From: Fragilaria crotonensis
Taxonomy: Eukaryota > Bacillariophyta > Fragilariophyceae > Fragilariales > Fragilariaceae
Length of the DNA stretch: 64,000 nt
NCBI GenBank assembly: GCA_022925895.1
Contig: JAKSYS010000054.1
Location: 92,671 to 156,670, forward strand
Direction: 5' to 3'
In this document: positions 13,166 through 23,560 of the stretch, piece after piece
Numbering within the stretch: the stretch's first letter is position 1
Layout: each line of letters begins with the position of its first letter
Program-made: the position numbers and the translations under genes
Notes under the pieces: model-generated
What the model was told of the DNA's origin: nothing
Seen by the model: the letters and a program-made list of their open reading frames with translations, nothing else
The model's database searches: none

Positions 13166-14643
13166 GCTGTGAAGATGAATCGATGACGAGTAATGAACAC
13201 TATTGATACACAAGAAGCTCTGCTTGTGGTGGTCACGGTGGTACGCGAACTCGAAATTTGGTTCAAAGATCCTGCGATCAACATTGCACCAGCCGACAGG
13301 CCTTGAAATTTACGGAAGGGCGGAAACCTGGATGTGAAAAACCGTCTTTTACCGGACATTCCCGACCACGTTTTCGTTCACACCATGGAATGAGGAATTC
13401 CAGTTCCTTGAGTTGATGGCACGAACGCAGTGAGACATGGCCACAGATTTCGGCAAACCGGAGCGACAAAGTTTCCTCAAAACAATTCTGGCGGTGGACG
13501 ATGAAGGACTGGAGGTGAGCCCCTGTTGTTGCCTCAATGCAGCGTTTCATTCCAAATGATTTATATCGATATAGATGACGAGTCCTAGACAACTTATTGT
13601 AGTAGATGAGTGTCGGTGACGATTAAGTACGAGGCATTTGTATGATGGGAAACATGCCTGACGCCGTGGTAGATCTTCTGCTAGCATATTGCTTTCGCTC
13701 ACACTTGATCCTCGCTTCTCCTCATTCTTCGTAGATGATGTAAAGGATGACATTTCCCAGCCCATTGAGACCCCTCGTGCTATTGTCAAGTGAAATGGCT
13801 CGTACTTCAGCATGCCACCTCCCAGTGTCGTTGATAACTTTGTGATTTTTGGTGAGATTTGAGATACTCCCTCAAGGCACGAGAGGTGGAACATCCATCT
13901 CGGATCGACTTGACGAGATTTCAGCGTCAACAATTGGTGCGATGGATCTCTGCAGGAAAACTGTGTTCATGCCCACAGGTGGTTCTAATCCCGTGAGTCC
14001 TTTTCGGAGATCATTACTCAACTTGTTTACCGTTTGGCCATTACGCGTGAAGATAATGTTCTAATAGTATTCTTTTGAAGCTCATGCACACGTCTTTGCA
14101 AGCGCTCTCGATGACTGTTGTTATGATGTACAAATATCAAAACTTCGACCAATGCGCCGTGCACTTACTATTTTGTGGGGCTTTGTGATGGCACTGAGTG
14201 TACCGATTGGAATGCCTGTCCATCGGGGAGATGTGGAAAATGCAAAGCGATGTGTAAGGAGCCCATTGACCGCACGAATATTGCATAGAGATATTAGATA
14301 CAACCATACGCGGGCTTCGATGGGAATGTTAATGCGTCACGTGGTCCACGGAAAAGCCTACACCTCCGTAAGCCGTAAGAGCGTCCCCACCGGATTGTTC
14401 AAATAACTTTCCAGATAGAGACAATGGCTGTGCGTTTTGGTCTTCTCTCAGCCTTCAAATTCCAAGTTCATGTGGCCGCCATCTCGAGATCTCTTCCCTC
14501 TTTTCATTGCATAGTCGCACTGTTGCAATTTGGCATTGACCACTTGCAATTTGCTATGTGCAGCAGATGTTGCTGCGGGACCGGTACAGTAGTACTGGTA
14601 CTACCGGTAGACTTCGTTGAGTTGCTATTTGTGGCCTATGCAT
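13166..14643. other. Intergenic, no supported gene
   Basis: Short open frames exist on both strands (for example minus 13547-13933 and plus 14152-14406) but none shows a domain, a convincing codon pattern or splice signals. Bases 14580-14620 hold the palindrome CTACCGGTAG that recurs through the window's intergenic DNA. Confidence 0.5.
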
Positions 14644-14964
14644 CAGAGACGGGAATTTCTGAAAATATCAAACCCATGGGTACCCACGTAAAGCTACGCT
14701 CACGGAAGTACCAGCCCAAACCCACCCAGAACCCATACGATCTACCAAGACCTACCCAAACCCACCCAAACCCAGTAGTTAGTACTGGAGTAGATGGTTC
14801 TACTACTACCGGTAGCAAACATCTACTGTCATTTTTTGCAATGATTTGCCGGCCCACCCAGACCCACCCATGAAATCCTGAGCTCACCCAAAACCCACCC
14901 TTAACCCAATGGGTTTGGGTGGGCCGTGGGTTTGGGTGGGCTGGGTTTGAAATTCCCGTCTCTG
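14644..14964. mobile_element. hAT-type MITE, 321 bp, with 8-bp target duplication
   Basis: The ends are perfect 16-bp terminal inverted repeats, CAGAGACGGGAATTTC at 14644 and its complement ending at 14964. They are flanked by an exact 8-bp direct repeat CTATGCAT (14636-14643 and 14965-14972). An 8-bp target duplication with CAG-starting ends is typical of the hAT superfamily. The interior has no coding capacity. It holds runs of ACCCAAACCC on the left and GGGTTTGGGT on the right, so the whole element can fold back on itself. Confidence 0.88.
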
Positions 14965-15120
14965 CTATGCATACACTGAACGATTATACCAGGTACTAGT
15001 ACTTGTACTCAGAGTATGTATTTCATAGTACCAGTAGTCTAGTAGTACTCCGAGTATCAAGTACTCGGGTACTTGTCCTTGTACCAGGTTCACAAACATA
15101 TATATCATACACTGTACTAG

Positions 15121-16710
15121 CTCCAATGCGGCGGTTCGAGTGCACACGGTTTTCACGTGTTTTTATTTACTGTGATTTTTCTTCATGACTTGTTGCTTTC
15201 TTCTTTATACGTACCTCCTAGTACAGTTGCACGTAGAGATTGCAAAACGTATCGCTCCAATCAAAAACCCCTCGTACAGTAAAATTATAAACATATCCAT
15301 ACTCTCGATCACTGCCTGGCATCATCAAGAAGATTATTACTATTGCACTTGTAAGTACTTGGTGCTACTTCTACTGTGTTACCTTGTTACAACAGTCTTC
15401 TTTGCTACACCATGTTGGGGAGTACTCGAGTACATAGGAAGTCGGCTCGAACGTGCTCAAATGAGACTCCTGCTCTTGAAGGAAAGTTCTCATCACAGCT
15501 CTCGCTTGACGTCGCAGCAATACAATACACCAGTTCCCTAAATTCGACAATACTTCCAAAGATGCTTACCAGATTTCTGTATGCAGTGCCTTCAGGTTTT
15601 GTTACATCCACTCGGCTTTTGCTTCCTCATTGAAGTTGCAAAACAGCACTGCTCGCGGCTGCATGTCACATTCAAATACCTTCTCGTAGTTCCTCCGCTC
15701 CTCAATGTGATAAGCAACAAAGAGGTTTCTTATTGCAGAAAGGCATACCTGTGCCACTTCTTGACTGTCAATGACATTTTGTTCCGCGTGATTTCAATTC
15801 CTCTCATTGCCGACTTCTTTTTCGTGCGCGTTTTAATTGTTGAATGATTTTTACTGACACCCCACGCTTTTGCCACGTAACTGATAGCTCATGAGTTGCC
15901 TTTGTCGTACTCTTTCCATGTTTTCCTTTGCAAGTTCATTGTTGTGTATCAGAACCAGACACACCGACAGATGACCGCCCTGCCAGAAATCGAAAAAGTT
16001 GTCGGTACTGTTGGCACAGCCGATGCTGAAGATGCTCGTTTCGAATCCCAAACTTCAAAACACTCCAAGCTCTTTGGCTTGCTATTCCTTATTCTATCCA
16101 TGTAATGAACCATCAGCAAGTGCTTCATTCTTGACGTTCTTGTGAGCATTGAATCGTTTGCCTGCTGATTTTGTTTCAGCTCGTGACACGTCCGCTTACT
16201 TGTAAGGACCGTCATATCCCAGCATGCAGCCAACATCTCCACTTCTCTCTTGGCCATGTTCGTGCTCTTGCTGCTTTTCTGTAGCTCTCATCATTATTAA
16301 TTTCAAATTCCTCCTTGAAACTTAGACAATTTCCCACCAAAAGTGGATTAAACTCCTCCAACAGCTTGGAATCTTGGGTTTGCTCGTGTTTTCGCGCGGA
16401 AAGTTGAATTTGTGCATTTCTCCTTTTCAATTTGTTCAAACTCAGCATGCCCAACAGGCTAGAACTCATGAACAATCTGCTTCATGTGGCCGCACAGTAC
16501 ATCAGCAAATGGCGGTGTTACAGATGTCATTGTCACTTGAGGAGTTGCGCAATGGAAGCTTGCACTTTCTACCAATTTATGACTCCGACGATGCTCCAAC
16601 ACAGTGAACGTTGCACCGTAGAATTAATATCAGAAGCTACACGTGCGATTAGTCAAATTCACTTCGTGGAAATTTCTTGAACCGTGTGCACTCGAACCGC
16701 CGCCTTGGAG
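15121..16710. mobile_element. 1.59-kb element with 31-bp terminal inverted repeats, family unknown
   Basis: Bases 15121-15151 and 16680-16710 are inverted repeats matching at 30 of 31 positions, with the core GGCGGTTCGAGTGCACACGG. A third copy of the same end begins at 52798, and scattered similarity continues inward there (compare 15299-15440 with 52975-53130), so this is a repeated family. No intact transposase is visible; the longest internal frames are under 120 codons and unrecognised. No clear target duplication was found. The end contains GGTTCGAGTGC, one mismatch from a Pol III B box, which may be chance. Confidence 0.6.
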
Positions 16711-16979
16711 GTCGTACTCCGAGTAAACATCAATCTCGATCGGGAAGATAACTATTGGCGCCGAGAACTTTGTTTCGCTAACAATGACAATGCTGTGAAA
16801 CTTTGAAACGTTGACAACCACGAGCATAATGGTGCGCAAGCTTTGTATCTGTGTCATTTGTCGCGGACGATTCATCTCTGTCTCTGGTAAGTTGACGCCA
16901 AATCAAACTGTTTTCTGTTGTTGTGGAAATCTGCCACCAACAAACTCTGACATTTATCACGTCGAAGGCGACAACGACA
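16711..16979. other. Upstream region of the SNM1 gene
   Basis: No separate gene seen. A possible splice donor (CTCTG|GTAAGT) at about 16886 leaves room for a 5' UTR intron or an upstream coding exon of the SNM1 gene. Confidence 0.35.
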
Positions 16980-19064
16980 ATGATCTCTGCAAGAGATGCC
17001 GCTAAGCGTTCACTGCCAATTCCCTCTTTTGATTCTCCTGAATCAAGGCGTGATTCAAAGCGTTTAAAGGGAGATGTTATGGACGCTGATGTTATGGATT
17101 ACGTAGATTCAGCACCGTCGCCATGGAGTACAGCTATCAATTCAGCGATAGCTAACAAAGAAAATGTGGAACCTTCATATGAAAAATGCACAACCCATCC
17201 ACTAGTCACCGACGTCATAGTTCAGCGAGAGGAAGTGAATTCTCATGCTAAGAATGAAAATGGGTTGGGGGAAGATGATGATGCCAGCGTTTCGAGCGAG
17301 GGGACGGATTCCTTGGAGGGTTTGACACTTGCAGAAATGGTCGCATTCAAATCAAAACGGGACGAACAACCTGGCGTTATGATTCCGGCGGATGAATCAA
17401 GAATTCCGATGGAGAATGTCGTCAGTGGTCTATGTGTACCAAACGAGTCGTCGGGTTCGCGGCAGCTGGACGTATTTGCAACAAAGCTTTCTGATATCAC
17501 TCAACCCGAAACCAATAGTTTGGGTTTACAGGTGGAGAACACCAAGCAGACTCGTGTCGCCTTGGAACGTGCTGAATCGTGTTTCATTTGCGGGCGCTCG
17601 TTCGATCGAGTTTCAACAGGCTTCAAAGGACGTCTAAATCACATGAAGCGATGTTCCAAGAATCACGGTGTCACAGCTCAACTAATGAAAATCGACAACG
17701 ACGCCGAAGAATTCGAAGCGTCTCCAGTAGGGCGCGATACAGCACTCAACAATCCGTATACAAAGGTGAATAACGAATGGCACGCAGGTGCCGAACAAGA
17801 TCTGAGACTAGCTGGCAAGCAAACCACATTGACTTCCTTTTTTGAAGCTCCAGTCAAGTCAATCAACAATGTTCTAATGGCCGGGGCGAAACGCATCGCG
17901 AAGACTGGCGATTTAATTCTTGCCGCAGCGAAGAAGAAGCAAATGCGGAAAGAAACTGGGAGGTGGGACTCCGCCAGTCGGAACCGAGGGCCTTGCCCGT
18001 TCTACAAGAAGATACCTGGGACAGATTTTGTTTGCGACGGATTCATGTATGCCAAATCGTCCGTTACCAAGAACTACTTCTTGACACACTTTCACTCGGA
18101 CCACTATGGTGGCATCAATAAATCCTGGAACGCCGGAATCATTTACTGCTCTCTCCCTACGGCCAACCTTGTCGCGCAACAACTTGGTGTTGACAAGAAA
18201 TATCTTCATCCGCTGGGGATGAACACACCTGTGGTCATTGAAAGCCAAGGAAAGCCCGTAACAATAACACTGCTTGATGCCAACCATTGTCCGGGCGCGG
18301 TCATGTTTTTGTTCCAAGTTGGGCGAAGGCATATCTTGCATGTGGGGGACTTCCGTTGGAACCGTGATCGGATGTACGCCGGCCTGAAGGATTTCATCAC
18401 TCTTAAGTTACGTCTGGATGATTTGTTTCTGGATACCACATATTGCAACGAAAAATATCGCTTACCAACACAAGAAGAAGCTATTGCTGCAACTGTAGCG
18501 AAGGCCGTAGATGAAGTCGAATCGTGCCGCAAGACAGGAAAACGATTGCTGATGCTCTTCGGCGCCTACACGATCGGTAAAGAAAGAATATACCTAGCAG
18601 TGGCGGAAAGGCTCGGGATGAAGGTGTATGTGGACAAGACTCGGTATCAAATATTAGCTTCCTTGAATTGGCCAGCTGATAGGCTCCGTCTCTTCACTAC
18701 CGACAAGGAGACGAGCTGCTTGTGGGTAGTCCCACTTGGTCATATCAACTTCAACAAGCTAACTAGTTACTCCGATGGATCGAGCAAGGTCTTTGGCAAG
18801 AAGTCGTTCGACAAGATTGTTGGCTTTCGACCGACAGGTTGGACCATGACTGGGTGTAAGGAAAGCAGCATCCTCAACTCTCGAACGAATGGGATCTTTA
18901 CCGTTCACGGGGTACCGTACAGTGAACATTCCAGTTTTCCAGAGCTTGTGGACTGCCTTGAATGCCTGAAACCGAAGCGAATCATACCCACAGTGTCAGT
19001 GGCAAAGAGCGACGAGCAAGTTGGCCTTCTACTGAAAGCCCTTAACGACAGAAAAGTAGTCTAG
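16980..19064 (+). CDS. PSO2: SNM1/PSO2 DNA cross-link repair nuclease
   Basis: 5' exonuclease of the metallo-beta-lactamase/beta-CASP class that processes interstrand cross-links. From the ATG at 16980 it has 694 aa; upstream in-frame starts are non-ATG. It shows a UBZ4-type zinc finger near residues 200-226 (CFICGRSF...HMKRC), which in animal SNM1A binds ubiquitinated PCNA. A canonical PIP box QTTLTSFF follows near 280, then the metal-binding motif HFHSDH (370-375), DANHCPGA, HVGDFRW, and the C-terminal DRMBL region with KIVGFRPTGW and YSEHSSF. Order and motifs match vertebrate SNM1A. Intronless in the part shown. Convergent with TRAPPC10, 101 bp between stops. Nuclear location is inferred. 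Confidence 0.92.
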   Translation: MISARDAAKRSLPIPSFDSPESRRDSKRLKGDVMDADVMDYVDSAPSPWSTAINSAIANKENVEPSYEKCTTHPLVTDVIVQREEVNSHAKNENGLGEDDDASVSSEGTDSLEGLTLAEMVAFKSKRDEQPGVMIPADESRIPMENVVSGLCVPNESSGSRQLDVFATKLSDITQPETNSLGLQVENTKQTRVALERAESCFICGRSFDRVSTGFKGRLNHMKRCSKNHGVTAQLMKIDNDAEEFEASPVGRDTALNNPYTKVNNEWHAGAEQDLRLAGKQTTLTSFFEAPVKSINNVLMAGAKRIAKTGDLILAAAKKKQMRKETGRWDSASRNRGPCPFYKKIPGTDFVCDGFMYAKSSVTKNYFLTHFHSDHYGGINKSWNAGIIYCSLPTANLVAQQLGVDKKYLHPLGMNTPVVIESQGKPVTITLLDANHCPGAVMFLFQVGRRHILHVGDFRWNRDRMYAGLKDFITLKLRLDDLFLDTTYCNEKYRLPTQEEAIAATVAKAVDEVESCRKTGKRLLMLFGAYTIGKERIYLAVAERLGMKVYVDKTRYQILASLNWPADRLRLFTTDKETSCLWVVPLGHINFNKLTSYSDGSSKVFGKKSFDKIVGFRPTGWTMTGCKESSILNSRTNGIFTVHGVPYSEHSSFPELVDCLECLKPKRIIPTVSVAKSDEQVGLLLKALNDRKVV

Positions 19065-19165
19065 TCAAGTTTATGGCGTGTAACAATTCTAGAGGCACCG
19101 CGACGCCGAGCACATCATAGCTATGGACCTTTGTCCTAGACACAATTTGGGCCGTTCTACGAGCA

Positions 19166-22100
19166 CTAAGCCTCAAGGCCAACTGGACATGCTAACGCCA
19201 TGTGGTTGACAAACGACAGCGATTTGAAGTAATCCGGGTGACTAAGATGGACTGTCATCGGCGGAGCGTCCTCTTGAGCAGATTCATATTGCACCAATAG
19301 CGCTGGGAACTCCTTCAACACCCCTGGATGCACAGGAATACCCACAAAGTCAACGGTGAAGTTCTTCGTCGTGGAACATTCCAGGAGACCCTTAACCTTT
19401 CCTCCTACAATCCAATTAGTCTCATCGGAAACAATCTTGTACAAAAGGCTAATGCTGTCATCGTCGACGCGCTTCGGTTTAGCGACCTTGCTGGCGTCAA
19501 TTTTGATCTTAAAAGTCACTGGTCCGCCGACCAAGCCCTCCAATGCCGAGCACGACAAGTTTGCATCCACACTGTTCGTGACAGCATACTCCTCATCCCT
19601 TCGCATTTTATCGTAGAAGAAATAAAGGTCCAAAGGTAATACCTGATTGAACGTCTTACCATACTCATCTTGGAGGACAATCCGGAGAACAGGCAACGCG
19701 TCTTTACTCCCTTCTTGGCCTTTCGCGTACGAGCAATTGAAAGCAAGTGAAAGTTGTTCGCCTTCGGATATGGCGTGTCCAAATAGTTCCTGATTCATAT
19801 CTCCGTCTGGTTCAACTTCTACCCTTGGAAGTTCAACCTCCCATTCCTTTATCGAAAATGGAACTGGAGTGTTGCAATGGAGCAAAATTGAGATCAACAC
19901 TCGATCCTCAGCGTATGAGTAGGCGCGGCATTCGTCAACGGTGAACGCCGGTTTGTCAAGAGTTGTCACCATTGCTTCCACAGTGCTGCTCATACATGGG
20001 GTATCACTGTCACCTTTCAAACTTGATTTCCCATAACCTTCGTGATAGTAGGATGTCATCACTCGCGCTTGCATTGTCTGAACTGCACCTGAAGTGGCTG
20101 GACTGTCCTCAAGGGCTAGGCCCAATTTCTGTTCCATCGACTTGAAAACACGACTCTTTACCGAGGTTGTCAGTACAACCATTCCATCTGCATTGCACGG
20201 CGGCAACGCGACGGAGCACGCCTCGACCCATTTGTCGTCAGCAGGTTCAGTTCCTGGGGAAACCACCTGAAGCCCATCAGAACAGACAAGTTCAACCGTG
20301 CCCTCCTTAATGATGTCACTCCCAGCACTGAACGTCATGCGCACTTGCTGGATTTGGCCTGGAATAAGAAAAAGTGGATTCAGCTCGATGGTCTGGGTGG
20401 GATCACTCGGGAGGACTTCGATGGCAGAGAGAGGCTTCCGAAGGACGGCGCTGTCGTAGTGAAAGCAGCCGTGCTTCCATTGCATCTGAACTGTAGACAA
20501 GGTAAATACGCCAGTCGACATCGGTGTGAACAAACATTCGTACACATTTTCGCCGGGATTAACAAGCGTGCTACCGTCAACGGACATAATAGAAAATGCG
20601 TCTTTGGAAGAAACCATCTCCTGATTATGAAACAGCTCTTCGTATTTGCCGAAACCAACCAAGAGAATTTGGAGCGCGTCCGCAGTGAAAGGATTCGGAA
20701 GGTAAGATCTAACAGTGAGTTTGACTTTCACTTCTTCGCCGACTTTGCAGAAACTCTTCACGAGCTTTTTTCGGACGAAGTTTAACAACATGGACGACAC
20801 TCCTCCTGATGTGGCCTCAACAGTCAGATCAGTTTCCAGGAAAGACGAAACCCCGAGTCGCAGCCTGCTGACTTGAGGATGATTGACAACGGCTTCAAAG
20901 TCCTTCTGCAGAGCCGTTGCCGCCGCCCTGGGAGCGACGTCTGTCAAATGTGGTCCAAAACACAATGACAGGGTATTCAGGTATGAAGGCACCTTGCATC
21001 GCGTACGCTGACAGCTAGCGAGCCGGAACAAGTGCCAGAAGTGACACCTAGCCCATCCGTCACTTGCACAGACATCTAAAATTGGGAGGAGCGACTGAAC
21101 TGCGGACTTGTAATCACCTCGTCGTGCGTAAATCTCGGAAACTTCGGTGTGCAATCTCGAAGCTATACGTCGTCTACCAGCTAGCCGATTGCACCGGGCT
21201 ACAGCTTCGGCAATTTGGAGATATCTATCTTCGTATGCGATCTCCGAATCGAACGCACCTTCTAGCAAGTCGCCATCTTCATTCGCTTCCAGAATTCGCC
21301 GGCTTGGGGACCTAGTCACGGACTCGTCTTTCACGACAGAGTCAGTCTCCCGAGCCACCCACGGTTCCCACGATGTGAGCATATCACTCGGGAGTTTTTG
21401 GGCATGTTTCGTAATTGGGTTGTCAAACGAATCATGTGCATCACCAATGCGCAGAAACCGAAGTCGAGCAAATTCGAGCAGTTCTCCCACTTTTGAGGCC
21501 AATCGCTTCTCAATGTCTTCGACGACAGGATCAGGAGGAATGGATTCCTCCTCATCATCATCTCCTTGAAACCCTCGTACAGAGTCGATCTTGCTGAACG
21601 AGAATTCTCTGACCTCTTTGTCATCATTGATTTGCAGCACAGTGAAAAAATTATCAGTAGCACATTTGACATCCCAACAAAACCTCAGAGCCCAGAGCTC
21701 GGCGTCCATTTTCCTCTGCTGCGAGTCTTCCTCTGTTCGCATGCCATCTGTAATTAAGCCAACGCCTTTGATCTTCATCTTATACATAGTCTGGACGAAC
21801 GAGTGGGAGCGTCGAAGGATTTCAACTGGAGCTTTCATCTGGAAAAGAAGTTCGGTCTCGCGAGCGTACAAATAGTGCAAAATGACTTGCTCGACAATCC
21901 CAAAGTCCGTGACTGTTCTCATGCGCTTTCGGAAGCCAACCGACTCTCCAGCTATGGCAAGTGCAACTGCAGCACTGTCAAACACCTTTCCTTGAAGCTT
22001 AGCAGCCTTTTTTTGTCGCGTCGCTTTGTCCTCAACTGACTCAACAACGCTTTCCTCGTCTCCAGACGTTTCAGGAAGAAAACCCCGCAATTCTTCGTAT

Positions 22101-23560
22101 AGCAGTAAGGCTTCAAGTGGAATCTGCATTTGTTCATACGAGAATGCCAGACTCTCTTTAACGAGAAAGAAGTGACCGAGATCGAAGAAAGACTTGCTTC
22201 CCTTGCCAAGCTTGCTTATCGTCCGATTTCCAGCTGCACGGGCAGCTTCGAGTCGTCGGAATTCTTCTTCATATCGGCGGCAACGGTCTCTGAAGCCACT
22301 CACAACAGCAGCACCCATCATACGGAGAAAACCATTCCATTCTTGATTCTTCAAAGGACTCATTGTAGCAACAGAGTCACCATCGACTGAATCCAGCAAT
22401 GTCGAGAGAATGCAAGTTCTCCCATTAGGAAAGTCAACGACAAACTTCTTGAAAATTTCCTTCTCAGTTTTACTGGAATGCCTAACTGGGCCTGGAGGAG
22501 GTGCCTCAGATTCATTGGCGAATTCACTCGCAAGTTCAGTACCATTGGACTCGCCACTGTGGGTTGAATCATTCGATTCGCGACCAGCAATGATCTGTTT
22601 CCGAGCTGCGTTCAGACGAGAGCCTAAGGCGTTTCCAAGGAGACGGTTACCACCTCCAATCAATGACTCAGCGCTAGTTTTGGCAGGCACCTCTTCGGAC
22701 TCAGCAGTTCGTATAGGTACGTAAACAATTACATAATGTGAACTGTAGTTCATAGACGGTGCCGAGGCCTTGGTCGAATGGCTGACTCGATTCGACGCAG
22801 CTCCTTCAATCTGACTGACAAAAGCTTGCAAGGAGGGCCGAACCTTGGTGCGATAATGATCAAGACTCTCACAGGCGGCGATATACACGTGACAATAGGG
22901 TCCACTGTGCCATTCCGCCGGGTCACTCACAGGTGCTGCTGACGCCCCTGAGGTGGGAGGCAGCGCAACGCCTGCGTCGCCCACCAACGCGTGAGTGGTT
23001 CCATGTGATTGTGTTAAGAATGTCCGAATCGGAAGTCGTTCAATATTTCCGGGTGCACCAGTGCGAGGATGCTCGTAGGGAACGGAATGCAAAGTCGATC
23101 CATAGTCCCGTTCAAAACTGGTGGTGAGTTTCTCGAAGAGATTTAAGGTCATCACCGATTCACCACCTGTTCCTTTGCCGCCGAGAGGAGCCAGGAAGTT
23201 GAACTTTTGGGGCGAATTCCTCGCATCAGCAGAAGTTCCAGCGGTCGTGGGATCGATGAAATTGACTGTCGCATAGTAGTGGGGTGGTCGGTTGAAGGTC
23301 TCTGGATGATTCTTGCCGACTCGCGATTCCTTGAGCGACCTGAAGCCATTGCACAGCTTTTCTCGAATGATTCCGCTGGGATCCTTGTTTGAGGAATGTT
23401 CGTCCTTCTCTTCGAGTTCGTATTCTTCATCATCGTCATCCGAAACCTCATTGACCTCTTCAATCTTGGATTCAGTCTCGTCACCGGTTGTGGGCATAGC
23501 ATCTACCTCTTCAGGTCGAGGATTGTCCGGCGAATCATCAGCAACAATTTTGTCACTCAT
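19166..23560 (-). CDS. TRAPPC10: TRAPPC10/Trs130, TRAPP II vesicle-tethering subunit
   Basis: Large (1464 aa) intronless protein. TRAPP II acts at the Golgi and endosomes as an exchange factor for Rab GTPases. Recognition rests on the N-terminal segment with HYVIVYVPIRT and FVVDFPNGRTC, the conserved SFFDLGHFFLVKESLAFSYE region followed by IPLEALLLYEEL, the helical middle, and a beta-rich C-terminal half as in TRAPPC10/Trs130. The first 60 residues are acidic and low complexity. The start is the ATG at 23560 and the stop is clear. The length is close to human TRAPPC10 (about 1260 aa) plus insertions. Yeast Trs130 (about 1100 aa) is shorter. Confidence 0.82.
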   Translation of the reverse strand: MSDKIVADDSPDNPRPEEVDAMPTTGDETESKIEEVNEVSDDDDEEYELEEKDEHSSNKDPSGIIREKLCNGFRSLKESRVGKNHPETFNRPPHYYATVNFIDPTTAGTSADARNSPQKFNFLAPLGGKGTGGESVMTLNLFEKLTTSFERDYGSTLHSVPYEHPRTGAPGNIERLPIRTFLTQSHGTTHALVGDAGVALPPTSGASAAPVSDPAEWHSGPYCHVYIAACESLDHYRTKVRPSLQAFVSQIEGAASNRVSHSTKASAPSMNYSSHYVIVYVPIRTAESEEVPAKTSAESLIGGGNRLLGNALGSRLNAARKQIIAGRESNDSTHSGESNGTELASEFANESEAPPPGPVRHSSKTEKEIFKKFVVDFPNGRTCILSTLLDSVDGDSVATMSPLKNQEWNGFLRMMGAAVVSGFRDRCRRYEEEFRRLEAARAAGNRTISKLGKGSKSFFDLGHFFLVKESLAFSYEQMQIPLEALLLYEELRGFLPETSGDEESVVESVEDKATRQKKAAKLQGKVFDSAAVALAIAGESVGFRKRMRTVTDFGIVEQVILHYLYARETELLFQMKAPVEILRRSHSFVQTMYKMKIKGVGLITDGMRTEEDSQQRKMDAELWALRFCWDVKCATDNFFTVLQINDDKEVREFSFSKIDSVRGFQGDDDEEESIPPDPVVEDIEKRLASKVGELLEFARLRFLRIGDAHDSFDNPITKHAQKLPSDMLTSWEPWVARETDSVVKDESVTRSPSRRILEANEDGDLLEGAFDSEIAYEDRYLQIAEAVARCNRLAGRRRIASRLHTEVSEIYARRGDYKSAVQSLLPILDVCASDGWARCHFWHLFRLASCQRTRCKVPSYLNTLSLCFGPHLTDVAPRAAATALQKDFEAVVNHPQVSRLRLGVSSFLETDLTVEATSGGVSSMLLNFVRKKLVKSFCKVGEEVKVKLTVRSYLPNPFTADALQILLVGFGKYEELFHNQEMVSSKDAFSIMSVDGSTLVNPGENVYECLFTPMSTGVFTLSTVQMQWKHGCFHYDSAVLRKPLSAIEVLPSDPTQTIELNPLFLIPGQIQQVRMTFSAGSDIIKEGTVELVCSDGLQVVSPGTEPADDKWVEACSVALPPCNADGMVVLTTSVKSRVFKSMEQKLGLALEDSPATSGAVQTMQARVMTSYYHEGYGKSSLKGDSDTPCMSSTVEAMVTTLDKPAFTVDECRAYSYAEDRVLISILLHCNTPVPFSIKEWEVELPRVEVEPDGDMNQELFGHAISEGEQLSLAFNCSYAKGQEGSKDALPVLRIVLQDEYGKTFNQVLPLDLYFFYDKMRRDEEYAVTNSVDANLSCSALEGLVGGPVTFKIKIDASKVAKPKRVDDDSISLLYKIVSDETNWIVGGKVKGLLECSTTKNFTVDFVGIPVHPGVLKEFPALLVQYESAQEDAPPMTVHLSHPDYFKSLSFVNHMALACPVGLEA

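Noticed and set aside
13547-13933. 128-codon minus-strand frame
   Set aside because: No recognisable domain and no codon or splice support; surrounding DNA is repeat-rich intergenic.
14120-14280. Cysteine-rich frame (CDGTECTDWNACPSGRCGKCKAMC) and overlapping 84-codon frame with signal-like start
   Set aside because: The cysteine-rich frame has no ATG and is short; the overlapping frame has no conserved feature. Either could be an exon fragment, but I see no splice evidence.
14700-14950. Interstitial telomere sequence
   Set aside because: The repeat is ACCCAAACCC/ACCCACCC, not CCCTAA, and it lies wholly inside a MITE with clear ends and target duplication.
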